Origin: Acidobacteriota bacterium
Lineage (GTDB): Bacteria > Acidobacteriota > Thermoanaerobaculia > Multivoradales > SZUA-115
Direction: 5' to 3'
Assembly (NCBI GenBank): GCA_024277255.1
Contig: JAJRVQ010000032.1
Span: 1 to 44,741 of the forward strand
Length of the DNA stretch: 44,741 nt
Positions 25,486-39,715 of this stretch are shown in pieces. Below the pieces are notes generated by a model. That model saw nothing but the letters and a program-made list of their open reading frames with translations, did no database searches and was not told the DNA's origin. Each line of letters begins with the position of its first letter. Position 1 is the stretch's first letter. The position numbers were made by a program, and so were the translations under genes.

Positions 25486-27231
25486 CTACTCCACGTTCTG
25501 GACTGTCTCGTAGCTCGGTACGAAGGTGAGAGGTTGCCGAGTCAGAAAGGCGGGATCGAAGGCATCGCGCAGCACGCGACCATCGAGATCGCGAGCGATC
25601 GGAAGTCCCAAGGCGAAGAGCAACGTTGGCGTGACGTCCACCAACTCCGCCGTCCGCAGCCTCGTTTGAGCCTTCACACCTTCTCCGTAAAGCAGCAGGA
25701 CGCCATCCGGTGAGCGATGGAAGTCGGCTTTGAGCGACCGTCGTTGCGAGAATTCGGCCCGAAGCCAGCGCCACCCCGTCGACGATTCAGCGCCATGCGC
25801 TGAGACCACGGCGATGATCCCGGAACCTTGCTGCTCCCACAGTGCGGCCAGCATCGAGTCCAGCCATGAGTAATAGGCGCGAATCGCCAGCGCAGCGTCC
25901 TCGTACGGGGCTCGCTGCTTGCCCTCGAACTCGGCGGCCAGAAATCCGCCGAAGTAGAGAGTGGTGACCTTTCTGAGGCCCGGCAGCTTGAGGAAAACCA
26001 CCTCGGCGGACTCGGTCTGGTCGAGGAAGAAGCTGGTCAGAGAGCTACGCCAGAGATCCTCCGCCACCGCCGAGGCTACACCTTTGGCGGGTGGGGTGCC
26101 AAACGACTCCAGCAACGCCGGGTCCAGATCAGCGGTGCGCAGCCGGAAGAGCCGCGCTCGATCCCCGATCTCCGCCGGCCAGGCGGTCCGCGTAGCCTTG
26201 GCATCGTAGAAGTACCGGTCGGCGAGCAAGAACTGCAAGCCATCAGGTTCGGGCGGCTCGAGCGGTGAACTCAGCGGCCAGCCGACCACTCCGACGGGAA
26301 CGTCGAGGTGGGCCAGCAACTTCCACAGCTGAAGCGTCTTCAACTGACCGGCATCGACCGGCAGGCTGGCTCCCCACAGGTGGGCAAAGAGATTCAACGG
26401 CGATACAGGTGAAAGCTCGAGAAGAGCCTCACCGCCGAGAAGCGGTGCTTGGCGCCGCTTGCTGGCCAAGATCCCATGCTTGTACGGCAACTTGCCGGTT
26501 GACAGAGTGGTCCACAGCGATCCTTGGTGATTCGGCCGCAGGGAGGTGAGCCGAGCGGAACTGCCCCCCTCGATCAAGCGGCTGAAGAACGGTAGGGAGC
26601 CCTGCTCTTTGAGCGGCAGGATGGCGTCGAGAGTGGCGCCTTCAATACCCACCACCAGTAACCGGGTCGAGGGCGGCAGCGGATCGAGCAGAGCCGACTC
26701 AGGCGAGTACGGTGGACTCTTGGGTGGAGAATAGGCGAGCCGGCGCTCGCAGGTCACCACCACCGAGAAGACGGCCAATAGCCAGAAGGCGAGACGGCTA
26801 CGCCTGCCGTAGGGACGGTTGGCGACGCTGTGTAGCAGGGCGGTGTAGAAACAAACCAGAGCTGAGGCGGAGAGTAGGATTGCCGCCTTGATCAGCCGCA
26901 CATTGATGCCGCCGGGCAGGAAATAGGCGTAGTGTGAGGCGTGGATCCAGCAGAATGCCGCCGCCCCCCCTAGCACGAAGGTCACAGCCCAGGGCAAGAA
27001 ACGCAAAGCTCGCCGCCGTCGCCGGCGCGTCCACGGTAGGGTCAGTAGCGAGCTGAGAGTGCCGAAGAGCAGCGCGTTGAGCAGCAATGCCCGGATCGCG
27101 GTCGACCCGGCAAAGGGTAGGCTCGGGTTGAGAAAGAAAAGCAGGACCGCGAAATGAACTCCGAAGAAGGCGCCCGGGAGCCAGCTGGCAGCGATAATCT
27201 CCGCCGTGTGTCGGGCGTTCTTCTCTTCCAT
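25486..27231 (-). CDS. Membrane protein with degenerate alkaline-phosphatase-superfamily domain
   Basis: 581 residues from ATG 27231 (AAGG upstream). Four to five transmembrane helices fill about residues 10-165. A type I phosphodiesterase-like domain follows from about 190: LLVVGIEGATLDAILPL, then WTTLSTGKLPYKHGI, and VVSAHGAESS near the C-terminus. In active relatives these read GIDGA, an equivalent nucleophile site, and SDHG. Here the first Asp is Glu and the SDHG Asp is Ala, and I cannot find the usual D..H metal pair between them. It may be inactive or have changed specificity. It is convergent with the bactofilin gene and divergent from pyrF. Confidence 0.8.
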   Translation of the reverse strand: MEEKNARHTAEIIAASWLPGAFFGVHFAVLLFFLNPSLPFAGSTAIRALLLNALLFGTLSSLLTLPWTRRRRRRALRFLPWAVTFVLGGAAAFCWIHASHYAYFLPGGINVRLIKAAILLSASALVCFYTALLHSVANRPYGRRSRLAFWLLAVFSVVVTCERRLAYSPPKSPPYSPESALLDPLPPSTRLLVVGIEGATLDAILPLKEQGSLPFFSRLIEGGSSARLTSLRPNHQGSLWTTLSTGKLPYKHGILASKRRQAPLLGGEALLELSPVSPLNLFAHLWGASLPVDAGQLKTLQLWKLLAHLDVPVGVVGWPLSSPLEPPEPDGLQFLLADRYFYDAKATRTAWPAEIGDRARLFRLRTADLDPALLESFGTPPAKGVASAVAEDLWRSSLTSFFLDQTESAEVVFLKLPGLRKVTTLYFGGFLAAEFEGKQRAPYEDAALAIRAYYSWLDSMLAALWEQQGSGIIAVVSAHGAESSTGWRWLRAEFSQRRSLKADFHRSPDGVLLLYGEGVKAQTRLRTAELVDVTPTLLFALGLPIARDLDGRVLRDAFDPAFLTRQPLTFVPSYETVQNVE

Positions 27232-27322
27232 GGCCGCCTTGCTACAGTCGGCCGCGCCTCGACGCCCGGCCGAGAAAGATCTTAGCAGTTGACACCGCGG
27301 GAAGGGATTGGAGCTGATCAAG

Positions 27323-28039
27323 ATGGACGAGAGCGATCACACCGAGTTCAGGCGACGGATCGCGGTGGCGTTGGATACTCCGGACCGGGAGCAATTCCGC
27401 CGGTGGATATCCTGGTTTGGCCCACGTGTTGGTGTGCTCAAGGTGGGACTGGAGGCCTTCGTACGCTGGGGGCCGGCTGCGGTGGAAGAGGCTGGGGCGC
27501 AAGGCCGGGCGGTATTTCTCGATCTCAAGTTTCATGACATCCCGAACACCGTTCGCGGCGCGGTGCGCTCGGCACGCAAACTCGGCGTGCGCTACCTGAC
27601 CGTCCATGCGGGGGGTGGCCAGGCAATGTTGGAGGCGGCGGTGGATGCGGCGCAGGGCGAGGTGGCGATTCTCGCCGTGACCCTGCTCACCCATCTGGAC
27701 GAGCCGGCACTGAAGGTGCTCGATCTTGAGGGACCGGCTCCGCGGCGAGTCGAGAACTGGGCAACGCTAGCCCGTCGCGCAGGCTGTGCAGGAGTCGTCT
27801 GTTCACCCCTGGAAGCCGCGGCACTGAGACGGGCCAACCCCGCACCGTTCCTGCTGGTCACGCCTGGTATCCGATCGGTGGCCGCGGAAGCTGGCGATCA
27901 GCGTCGAACCGCCACGCCGAGCGAGGCCCTTCGCGCCGGAGCCGACCTCTTGGTGATTGGCCGTCCACTCACCCGGGCGCAGGATCGTCAAGCTGCGCTC
28001 GACCGGATCGGCGCCGAGATGAGTGCCACGGATCTCTAG
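27323..28039 (+). CDS. pyrF: Orotidine 5'-phosphate decarboxylase
   Basis: Last step of UMP synthesis. 238 residues from ATG 27323 (GGAG 9 bases upstream). The short-type signature DLKFHDIPNTV includes the catalytic Asp-Lys-Asp system. Also visible are VALDTP near the N-terminus, VTPGIRS and the phosphate-binding ADLLVIGRPLT. It stands alone between leftward genes. Confidence 0.96.
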   Translation: MDESDHTEFRRRIAVALDTPDREQFRRWISWFGPRVGVLKVGLEAFVRWGPAAVEEAGAQGRAVFLDLKFHDIPNTVRGAVRSARKLGVRYLTVHAGGGQAMLEAAVDAAQGEVAILAVTLLTHLDEPALKVLDLEGPAPRRVENWATLARRAGCAGVVCSPLEAAALRRANPAPFLLVTPGIRSVAAEAGDQRRTATPSEALRAGADLLVIGRPLTRAQDRQAALDRIGAEMSATDL

Positions 28040-28049
28040 CCACGAACTC

Positions 28050-28418
28050 CTACACGTAGAAGATTGGACGGTCTACCTTGTGGTCGACCTCCCATACGTA
28101 GGTGTAGAACAGGAACTCCAGCGGCACCGTGTACTTGCAGCGCATGCGAATCTTGCCGCCTGCGATCTCGACCTTGACATCCTTCTTGGTCACCGGCAGG
28201 CCCAGTTCTTGCGCCTTGGCGACGATCCGTTTCTGGAACACAGCGGGCTTGGGAGTCTGCGCGAATTTGGCCTGTTCGACCATGAACTGGTGAAGCTCGG
28301 TGTTGGCGAGCTTTACCGGTACCCAATTCCACAGAAAGATCCCGGCTACGACGGCCAGCAATAGCCAGAAAACGCAGCCCAGGTTGCCTTCACCACGTTG
28401 CATCGATCGCTTGTTCAT
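28050..28418 (-). CDS. Small single-pass membrane protein (DUF4845-like)
   Basis: 122 residues from ATG 28418, which has AAGGAGG about 10 bases upstream. One N-terminal transmembrane helix (CVFWLLLAVVAGIFLWNWVPV) is followed by a roughly 90-residue soluble domain ending VWEVDHKVDRPIFYV. Size, layout and lepB linkage resemble DUF4845 proteins found next to lepB in proteobacteria. That link is by layout only. Function unknown. It follows the second lepB by about 100 bp. Confidence 0.65.
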   Translation of the reverse strand: MNKRSMQRGEGNLGCVFWLLLAVVAGIFLWNWVPVKLANTELHQFMVEQAKFAQTPKPAVFQKRIVAKAQELGLPVTKKDVKVEIAGGKIRMRCKYTVPLEFLFYTYVWEVDHKVDRPIFYV

Positions 28419-28515
28419 GGTCCGCACGCCTCCTTCAGCCATCCGCAGTCGCGAAGTTTTTAGCCAGTCTACCAGCCCATGCGTCTGCCACGAAGGGGTG
28501 ATCCGAGATCGCCGA

Positions 28516-29181
28516 TCATCGCACCAGGTGCAGCATTCGATCCCATCGCATACCGGAGGCCTCCCCCTCGCCGTCTACTTCGCTACCCGTCGCGTCCTCC
28601 CTCCCCGCCGCGGGAGAGGAAGGCTGTTGCGGTGCCTTGGACCAGTAGATCAACCAGCCCCGCCCCCTGACGTTGGCGGCGGGCACGGTTCCCCAGTGGC
28701 GTGAGTCATGGGAGTTGTTGCGATTGTCTCCGAGGCAGAAGTAGCTCCCCTCCGGCAAGGTGTACGGACCATAGTTGTCGCGGTTGCGCAGAGCGTCCGG
28801 CAGAGCCACGTTCCTCGGGTAGATTCGATCGTCGGTGTAGTAGGTGTAGCTGCTCTCGTCCACCTCGGTACCGTTGACCCGCAGCCGCCGCTGCTCGATC
28901 TCGACGGTGTCGCCCCCGAGGCCAACGCAGCGCTTGATGAAATCGCGATCGGGGTCCAGCGGATAGCGGAAGACAACCACGTCGCCACGCTGAACCGGCC
29001 GGGTGGGCAGGAGGCTTGAAAGCCAGGCCGGTTTGGGCTGGCTGTAGATGAACTTGTTGACCAGGATCTTGTCACCTACCCGCAGGCTGCGCTCCATCGA
29101 GCCCGAAGGGATGCTGAATGCCTGGAAGAGGAAGGTGCGGACGAACAAGGCCAAGATCAGCGCAGTCAGCAGAAGCTCCAC
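28516..29181 (-). CDS. lepB: Signal peptidase I, second copy
   Basis: 221 residues. The N-terminal membrane helix leads directly into SIPSGSM with catalytic Ser28. The general-base lysine is Lys83 in FIKRCVGLGGD, and box E reads GDNRNNSHDSRHWG. The annotated start is GTG 29181; the frame stays open upstream to the preceding lepB stop, so a start a few codons earlier is possible. It is 62 bp after the other lepB. A proline/Ser-rich tail ends MLHLVR, like the paralogue's TFRLVR. Confidence 0.92.
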   Translation of the reverse strand: MELLLTALILALFVRTFLFQAFSIPSGSMERSLRVGDKILVNKFIYSQPKPAWLSSLLPTRPVQRGDVVVFRYPLDPDRDFIKRCVGLGGDTVEIEQRRLRVNGTEVDESSYTYYTDDRIYPRNVALPDALRNRDNYGPYTLPEGSYFCLGDNRNNSHDSRHWGTVPAANVRGRGWLIYWSKAPQQPSSPAAGREDATGSEVDGEGEASGMRWDRMLHLVR

Positions 29182-29243
29182 CAGCTCGAGAGCAACCGGC
29201 CTAGGGCGGCTGGCAGATTCCGGCGGGAGAGGAGATTGTGCGT

Positions 29244-29939
29244 TCAGCGGACCAGCCGGAAAGTTCGGCCCCAGCGCGTTTTGGTCAGAAAACCGAGGGC
29301 CGTCGAGCCAAGTTGCCGGAGCCGATGGCCCAGTCCGTGGTACTGCCCGTCCGGTGTCTCACCGCCGTAGGACCAATAGATGACCGAGGCTCGCCCCTTG
29401 ACCAGGTGAGCAGGCAGGGTCCCCCAGAACCGCGAGTCTCGTGAATTCCAGCGGTTGTCCCCCATGCAGAAGTAGTGCTCCTCCGGAACCTTGATCGGAC
29501 CATGGAAGGCGCGCCGGTGAGCCAGCTCGCGGCGTTGGAAACGGCTCAGCCGCTGCATCTCCTTGGGCTCCTTGAACTTGGTCACCGCGCTGTCGTCCAC
29601 CACCTCGCCGTTGATCAACAGTTGATCCGCCCGTACCTCGACGGTGTCGCCGGGCAGCCCGACACAGCGTTTGACCACATCGGTGACGTGGTCTTCCTTC
29701 GAGCGGAAGATCACCACATCGCCTCGGCGGATTGGCCGCGACGGTAAGAGCTTCTCTTCGAGGTCGATCAGCTTCGGCCCGTAAATGAACCGGTTGACGA
29801 ACAGATGGTCGCCGATCAACAACGTCTCTTCCATCGAGCCGCTAGGAATGTAGAAGGTCTGCAACACGAACGTGTTGGCGAACTTCAAGAAGATCACCGC
29901 GATCAGAAAAGCCTCTAGATACTCCCGCGTTTTCGACAT
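29244..29939 (-). CDS. lepB: Signal peptidase I, first copy
   Basis: 231-residue membrane serine protease that cuts Sec and Tat signal peptides. Catalytic Ser35 is in YIPSGSMEE, Lys90 in VVKRCVGLPGD, and box E in MGDNRWNSRDSRFWG. One N-terminal transmembrane helix is present. ATG 29939. It has an insert between boxes D and E (about 125-145) absent from the downstream copy. A CCGAACC/GGTTCGG hairpin (29956-29974) lies in its leader. Confidence 0.94.
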   Translation of the reverse strand: MSKTREYLEAFLIAVIFLKFANTFVLQTFYIPSGSMEETLLIGDHLFVNRFIYGPKLIDLEEKLLPSRPIRRGDVVIFRSKEDHVTDVVKRCVGLPGDTVEVRADQLLINGEVVDDSAVTKFKEPKEMQRLSRFQRRELAHRRAFHGPIKVPEEHYFCMGDNRWNSRDSRFWGTLPAHLVKGRASVIYWSYGGETPDGQYHGLGHRLRQLGSTALGFLTKTRWGRTFRLVR

Positions 29940-30427
29940 GATCTCGCCAATCTAACCGAACCAACCCGGTTCGGCTACCTCCTACCCCCCGTTCGTCGAT
30001 TTCCAGTCAAAGGATTTGGCATCCGTCCAAATCTCTTGACCCGCACTGCCGTCCCTTTCTCCGCCTAGCTTTTGCTCCCTCCGGCCGCGAGTGACTCCTC
30101 GCCAAGCGCAGATTCTCTGGACCGTTTGAGCCCTCCTCCTCTCGCATTGATTCTCCGTAAACCGTTGTAAATCCATGGCTTAGCTTGCCTGTCCGGGGTT
30201 GGCAGGCGTCTTGGAATGAGTCCGGGGCGTCCACAACAACCAGGAGAAAGGAGGTGGGGACAAGCAAAGACGGCAGATCGCGAGATTCGCCAACGGTAAG
30301 GAACCGGGCCGGTTCGGGGGCCCGTCATCGCGGTCGGCTTTCGAGCTGACCGTCCCGAGCAACCACGAGGGCCCCCACCAACAGGGCCCCAACCCATTCA
30401 CACATCGACTCAACTATGGAGAAAACC
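29940..30427. other. Non-coding divergent region with several hairpins
   Basis: No protein-coding frame is convincing in this 488-bp stretch between divergent lepB and the comEA-like gene. It contains perfect hairpins at 29956-29974 (CCGAACC/GGTTCGG), 30013-30033 (GATTTGG/CCAAATC) and 30301-30315 (GAACCGG/CCGGTTC). A long-range 8-bp helix (30316-30323 with 30369-30376) encloses CGGTC/GACCG (30331-30352). The rightmost part looks like a structured leader of the comEA-like mRNA. Confidence 0.65.
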
Positions 30428-30784
30428 ATGAAACATGCCAAAAAACTGATCCCGGCTGTGCTCGCTCTGGTGCTGGCACTGAGTGTCCTGCCAGCCTTCG
30501 CCGCCAGCCCCTCGGGCGTCGTCAACATCAACACTGCCAGTGGCGAGGAGTTGGCGCTGCTGCCGCGAGTTGGCCCGGCGGTGGCGGCCCGCATCCTCCA
30601 GTTCCGCGAGGACAACGGCAAGTTCGAGGCGACCGAGGAGCTGATGCTGGTTCGCGGTATCGGCGAGCGGACCTTCGAGCAGATGGAGCCGTTCGTCACC
30701 GTGGAGGGCGAAACGACTCTCTCCGAGAAGGTCCGGGTCTCTTCGCTGCGCGCGGCCGAAGGTTCCGGGGACGACTCCAAGTAA
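30428..30784 (+). CDS. Secreted helix-hairpin-helix protein, ComEA-like
   Basis: 118 residues from ATG 30428, chosen because GGAG lies 6 bases upstream; an ATG at 30416 is less well placed. A Sec signal peptide ends near AFAAS. The tandem helix-hairpin-helix fold then follows: VVNINTASGEELALLPRVG and EELMLVRGIGERTFEQME. Such proteins bind DNA non-specifically; ComEA takes up DNA at the envelope. The neighbour encodes a type IV pilin-like protein, consistent with a competence or secretion role. Confidence 0.85.
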   Translation: MKHAKKLIPAVLALVLALSVLPAFAASPSGVVNINTASGEELALLPRVGPAVAARILQFREDNGKFEATEELMLVRGIGERTFEQMEPFVTVEGETTLSEKVRVSSLRAAEGSGDDSK

Positions 30785-30870
30785 GAGCTTGAGAGGAACC
30801 AGGGGAGGGTGGCAGGCCCAACAGCGGGCGGCAATCCTCCCCTTCTTCGAGACCCTGCGAGGAGGGCACG

Positions 30871-31464
30871 ATGAGAGATAGTCGAGGCTTCAGCCTCCTG
30901 GAGATGGTCGTGGTGCTGGCGATTTTCACCTCGGTGGTGACCTTGGCGATACCGAACTTGATTCGGCAGAGCGCCGGCCAGCGAGTTCGCTTGGCCGCCG
31001 CGGAGACGGTGGCCGTCCTGCGCATGGCGCGCGCCAACGCAACACGGCTGAACGTCAAGGTCGGCGTCAAGTTCATTATCACCGACGACCAGGTGGCCTA
31101 CTACCGGATGTATCAGGACATCGACGGCGACGGCGTGCGCAGCAAAGATATCTTGGCGGGAATCGATACCCCGCTCGGGGCTCCGCGACGCATGGCGCAC
31201 CTGGGTCACCGGGTCGGCTTCGGCTTTCCCCCCGGCAAGCCGCCGCGAGATCCAGGCAACCCGAAACGCCGCCTCGACCGTTTGAACGACCCGATCCGCT
31301 TCAACCGCTCGGACATCGCTTCGTTCGGCCCCATGGGAACCTCGACACCGGGCTCTCTCTATCTGACCGATCATCGCGATCATCTGGTCGCGGTGCGACT
31401 ACTCGGTCTCACCGGGCGGGTTCGAACCCTGATTTACGACCGCAAGACCGAGAGTTGGCGTTAG
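30871..31464 (+). CDS. Type IV pilin-like / GspH-FimT family protein
   Basis: 197 residues. The N-terminus has the prepilin peptidase site and hydrophobic helix, RGFSLLEMVVVLAIFTSVV, with Glu at mature position 5. The body fits GspH/FimT minor pseudopilins, with a DIDGDGVRSKD loop that may bind calcium. ATG 30871 follows GAGGAGGG. It is 86 bp downstream of the comEA-like gene. A role in type IV pili or type II secretion is inferred; no other pilus genes are in the window. Confidence 0.88.
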   Translation: MRDSRGFSLLEMVVVLAIFTSVVTLAIPNLIRQSAGQRVRLAAAETVAVLRMARANATRLNVKVGVKFIITDDQVAYYRMYQDIDGDGVRSKDILAGIDTPLGAPRRMAHLGHRVGFGFPPGKPPRDPGNPKRRLDRLNDPIRFNRSDIASFGPMGTSTPGSLYLTDHRDHLVAVRLLGLTGRVRTLIYDRKTESWR

Positions 31465-31526
31465 TGGGGTCCAACCCAAGCCAGAGTAGTTTGACTCGCT
31501 GAGAAAGGCTGGAGTAACTTGGCCGG

Positions 31527-31898
31527 ATGAAAGCCATCGTCGTCATCACCACGGTGGGCACGGAAGAGCAAGCGAACCTCATCGCGCGCGAGCTGGTCGT
31601 CCGTCGCCAAGCGGCCTGTGTGAACATCATGCCGGGGGTCAAGTCGACCTACCGATGGCAAGGCAAGATTTGCAGCGACACCGAGCAGCTGCTGCTGATC
31701 AAGACCTGCCGGACGGAGTTCGACCATGTCGCGGCGACGATCGGCGAACTACACAGCTACGAACTGCCCGAGATCCTCGCCTTTGACGTAGCCCACGGCG
31801 AGAAGAACTTCCTGAACTGGGTTTGCGGCAGCTTGGACAAGGAGGCCCTCTTCGAAGAAGACGAAGAGGGCGAGCCAGAGGGCGCGGGGACAGACTAG
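31527..31898 (+). CDS. cutA: Divalent cation tolerance protein CutA
   Basis: 123-residue trimeric PII-like-fold protein. Family motifs: VVITTVGTEEQANLIARELV, AACVNIMPGVKSTYRWQGKI and ELPEILAFDV. It has an acidic C-terminal tail. Its stop overlaps the stop of the convergent PLP gene by 4 bp (CTAG at 31895-31898), leaving no room for a separate terminator. Confidence 0.95.
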   Translation: MKAIVVITTVGTEEQANLIARELVVRRQAACVNIMPGVKSTYRWQGKICSDTEQLLLIKTCRTEFDHVAATIGELHSYELPEILAFDVAHGEKNFLNWVCGSLDKEALFEEDEEGEPEGAGTD

Positions 31899-33055
31899 AT
31901 CGCGTCGAGTGCCTGCCGCAGGTCCCCAACCAAATCGGCCTCATCCTCGATGCCGACCGAGATCCTCACCAGACCGTCGGTGATGCCGATCTTCTCTCGA
32001 TTCTCTTTGGGAACCGATGCATGGGTCATCGAAGCCGGATGTGAGATCAAGCTCTCCACTCCGCCGAGGCTCTCTGCCAGGCTGAGTACCTGAACCTTGT
32101 TGAGCACGGCGCCCGCGGCCTCGAAGCTACCCACCTCGAAAGTGAGCACACCACCGAAACCGGAGGCCTGCCGACGTTGCACCTCGTAGCCCGGATGATC
32201 GGGCAAACCCGGATAGAGAATCGTGCTGACTTTGGGGTGGTCGGCGAGCAGCTCGAGGATCGCCTTGGCGTTGGACTCGTGGCGGTCCATGCGCACGCCG
32301 AGAGTCTTGATTCCGCGCAAGATCAAGAAACAGTCCATCGGGCCGAGGATGGCACCGGCCGACTTTTGCACGAAGACGAACCACTCCTGGTGCTCCTTGG
32401 AGGCGGCCACCAAAAGACCACCGAGGCTGTCGCTGTGGCCGTTGAGAAACTTGGTTGCGGAATGGAGAACCACATCCGCGCCGTGTTCCAGCGGGCGCTG
32501 CAAGTAGGGGCTTAGAAAGGTGTTGTCGACGGCGAGCACGGCGCCGTGAGCGTGCGTGATCTCGGCGGCGCCCGCGAGGTCGGTGATCTCCATCAGCGGG
32601 TTGGTCGGGGTTTCGACGTAGACCATTTTGGTTTGCGGGGTCATCGCCGCTTCGAGTGCCGACAAGTCGGTGGTATCGACGTAGGAGAAGTCGATCCCGT
32701 ACCGGTCGAGGACCTTCGAGAAATAGCGGAAAGTGCCGCCGTACATATCGCGCGAAGCGACCACGTGCTCGCCGGAGCGCAGCAGAGTCACCAGGGCCGA
32801 AACGGCCGCCATACCGGAGGCGTAGGCCGTCGCCCCGAAGCCACCTTCGAGCGCGGCGATGTTCTCTTCCAGTGCGGCGCGAGTCGGATTTTCGCCGCGT
32901 GCGTATTCGAAGCCCTTGTGCTGGCCGAACTCGTCGTGGACATAGGTCGAGGTCTGGAATATGGGTACGGCTACCGCACCGGTGGTCGGCTCGGGGTCCT
33001 GCCCGGCATGGATGGCGCGGGTCGAGAAGCCGTAGTCTCTTGGATTGCCTTTCAT
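31895..33055 (-). CDS. Cystathionine gamma-synthase/lyase (Cys/Met PLP enzyme)
   Basis: 386-residue PLP enzyme of the Cys/Met metabolism family. Lys202 in HSATKFLNGHSD forms the Schiff base; YASGMAAVSAL, VETPTNPLMEITDL and SLGGVESLISHPASMTH are conserved. It may make cystathionine from O-acyl-homoserine or cleave it to cysteine; sequence alone does not decide. ATG 33055 has AAGGGAG 8 bases upstream, and that Shine-Dalgarno can pair with a distant part of the leader. Divergent to mtnA, another sulfur-metabolism gene. Confidence 0.93.
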   Translation of the reverse strand: MKGNPRDYGFSTRAIHAGQDPEPTTGAVAVPIFQTSTYVHDEFGQHKGFEYARGENPTRAALEENIAALEGGFGATAYASGMAAVSALVTLLRSGEHVVASRDMYGGTFRYFSKVLDRYGIDFSYVDTTDLSALEAAMTPQTKMVYVETPTNPLMEITDLAGAAEITHAHGAVLAVDNTFLSPYLQRPLEHGADVVLHSATKFLNGHSDSLGGLLVAASKEHQEWFVFVQKSAGAILGPMDCFLILRGIKTLGVRMDRHESNAKAILELLADHPKVSTILYPGLPDHPGYEVQRRQASGFGGVLTFEVGSFEAAGAVLNKVQVLSLAESLGGVESLISHPASMTHASVPKENREKIGITDGLVRISVGIEDEADLVGDLRQALDAI

Positions 33056-33061
33056 GGGCGA

Positions 33062-33177
33062 ATGCTCCCTTGTTTGCTCTGCATACGAACTCTGAGTCCG
33101 GGCCGATTATCCTCGTCTCGGCCGTGTGTGGAAAGAGAAAACTTCGATCACGGCCGCGAAGGGCTTTCAGGGAGCAT
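33062..33177 (-). promoter_or_regulatory. Structured leader sequestering the PLP-enzyme ribosome-binding site
   Basis: On the minus strand, ATGCTCCCT (33169-33177) can pair perfectly with AGGGAGCAT (33062-33070), which contains the Shine-Dalgarno of the Cys/Met PLP gene. Inside, CGGCCGTG and CACGGCCG (33119-33126, 33149-33156) form an 8-bp hairpin. An RNA closed in this way would block translation, as in many riboswitches. It does not match a SAM or SAH riboswitch consensus that I recognise. Confidence 0.45.
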
Positions 33178-33202
33178 ACGGAGCTGTCATAGAGTAGGAC
33201 TC

Positions 33203-34266
33203 ATGACAGAGACGACGGAATCGACGGCGACCTTCTCACCGCTGCGTTGGCGCGGTGCAACCCTCGAACTGCTCGACCAAACGCTCCTGCCGAGCCGCGA
33301 AGAGTGGCTCACCTGCGACACGGTAAATGAGGTGGCGGCGGCGATCTACCGCCTGTCGGTGCGCGGTGCGCCGGCCATCGGCGTCGCCGCGGCCTACGGC
33401 CTGGTGGTTGGGCTGACACCGCTGCCGAGCGCCGAGCAACTCGATGAGCGATTTGCCGAGGTGGCTGAACTACTGCTCTCGACCCGGCCGACCGCGGTCA
33501 ACCTGCGCTGGGCGATCGAGCGCGGGCGCGAGGTCTTCGCTGGCCAGCGGAAGGCGGGGCCGGCGGCGGTGCGCGAAGCGCTGCTCAGCTGGGCGAAGCG
33601 AGTGCACACCGACGATATCGAAACCAACCGGCGGATGGGCGAGCACGGCGCCCAGCTGTTCGGCGACCCGCAACGCCTCCTCACCCACTGCAACGCCGGA
33701 GCCCTGGCCACGGCGGGAATCGGTACCGCCATCGGCGTCATCTCCGCCGCCTTCTCGCGCGGCGGGGTCGCCATGGTCTGGGTCGACGAAACCCGGCCGC
33801 TCCTCCAAGGGGCGCGGCTGACCAGCTGGGAGCTGCAACGGCTGGGGATTCCCTTCAAGCTGGTCACCGATTCGAGCGTCGGCGCCCTGATGTCGCGCGG
33901 CCTGGTGGACGGTGTCGTCGTCGGCTCCGACCGCATTGCCACCAACGGCGACATCGCCAACAAGATCGGCACCTACACCGTCGCCGTACTGGCCGATCGT
34001 CACCAGGTGCCGTTCTACGTCGCCGCACCGCTGTCGACCATCGACCGCCAAACCCCGACCGGCGCCGACATCCCGATCGAAGAACGCGACGCCAGCGAAG
34101 TGACCGACGTCTTCGGAACCCGCATCGCCCCGGCCGGCATCGAAGCCTTCAACCTCGCCTTCGACGTCACCCCCGCCGAACTCATCGCCGGGATCATCAC
34201 CGAAGAGGGCGTGCTACGCCCACCCTACGGCGAGAGCATCCGCCGGGCCTTTGCGCGCGCCGAGGG

Positions 34267-34270
<4 letters not shown>
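33203..34270 (+). CDS. mtnA: Methylthioribose-1-phosphate isomerase
   Basis: Methionine-salvage enzyme converting 5-methylthioribose-1-phosphate to the ribulose form. From ATG 33203 it has 355 residues; a frame reaching back to 32546 would overlap the divergent gene and is rejected. Motifs: VRGAPAIGVAAAYG, catalytic Cys163 in THCNAGALATAG and Asp243 in VVVGSDRIATNGDIANKIG, as in eIF2B-like isomerases. AGGA is close upstream. Its stop overlaps the stop of the convergent helicase gene (TTAG, 34267-34270). Confidence 0.95.
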
Positions 34271-39549
<5,279 letters not shown>

Positions 39550-39715
39550 GGGCGCCTCTCCGTCAAAACTCGTCTCCCATTGCGCAGCCTGGATCTTGTT
39601 GAATCTACGAGGGATAGGGCCCCTCGCCGAGCATAACGGCGCATTACTCTGCCTCCGTTTGCGCGCCTCTTGCCCAGGCGTCCCAGGCAGGTTCTGTTAC
39701 CTGCCACCTTGACGG

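Noticed and set aside
30199..30214. Sigma-54-like promoter TTGGCAGGCGTCTTGG
   Set aside because: The -12 GC is replaced by GG, and no activator site or gene context supports it.
30258..30315. c-di-GMP (GEMM) riboswitch before the comEA-like gene
   Set aside because: A GCAAAG core occurs, but the tetraloop, receptor and flanking conserved bases do not align.
32546..33202. Longer mtnA reading frame
   Set aside because: It lies antisense to the Cys/Met PLP gene; the family start is at 33203.
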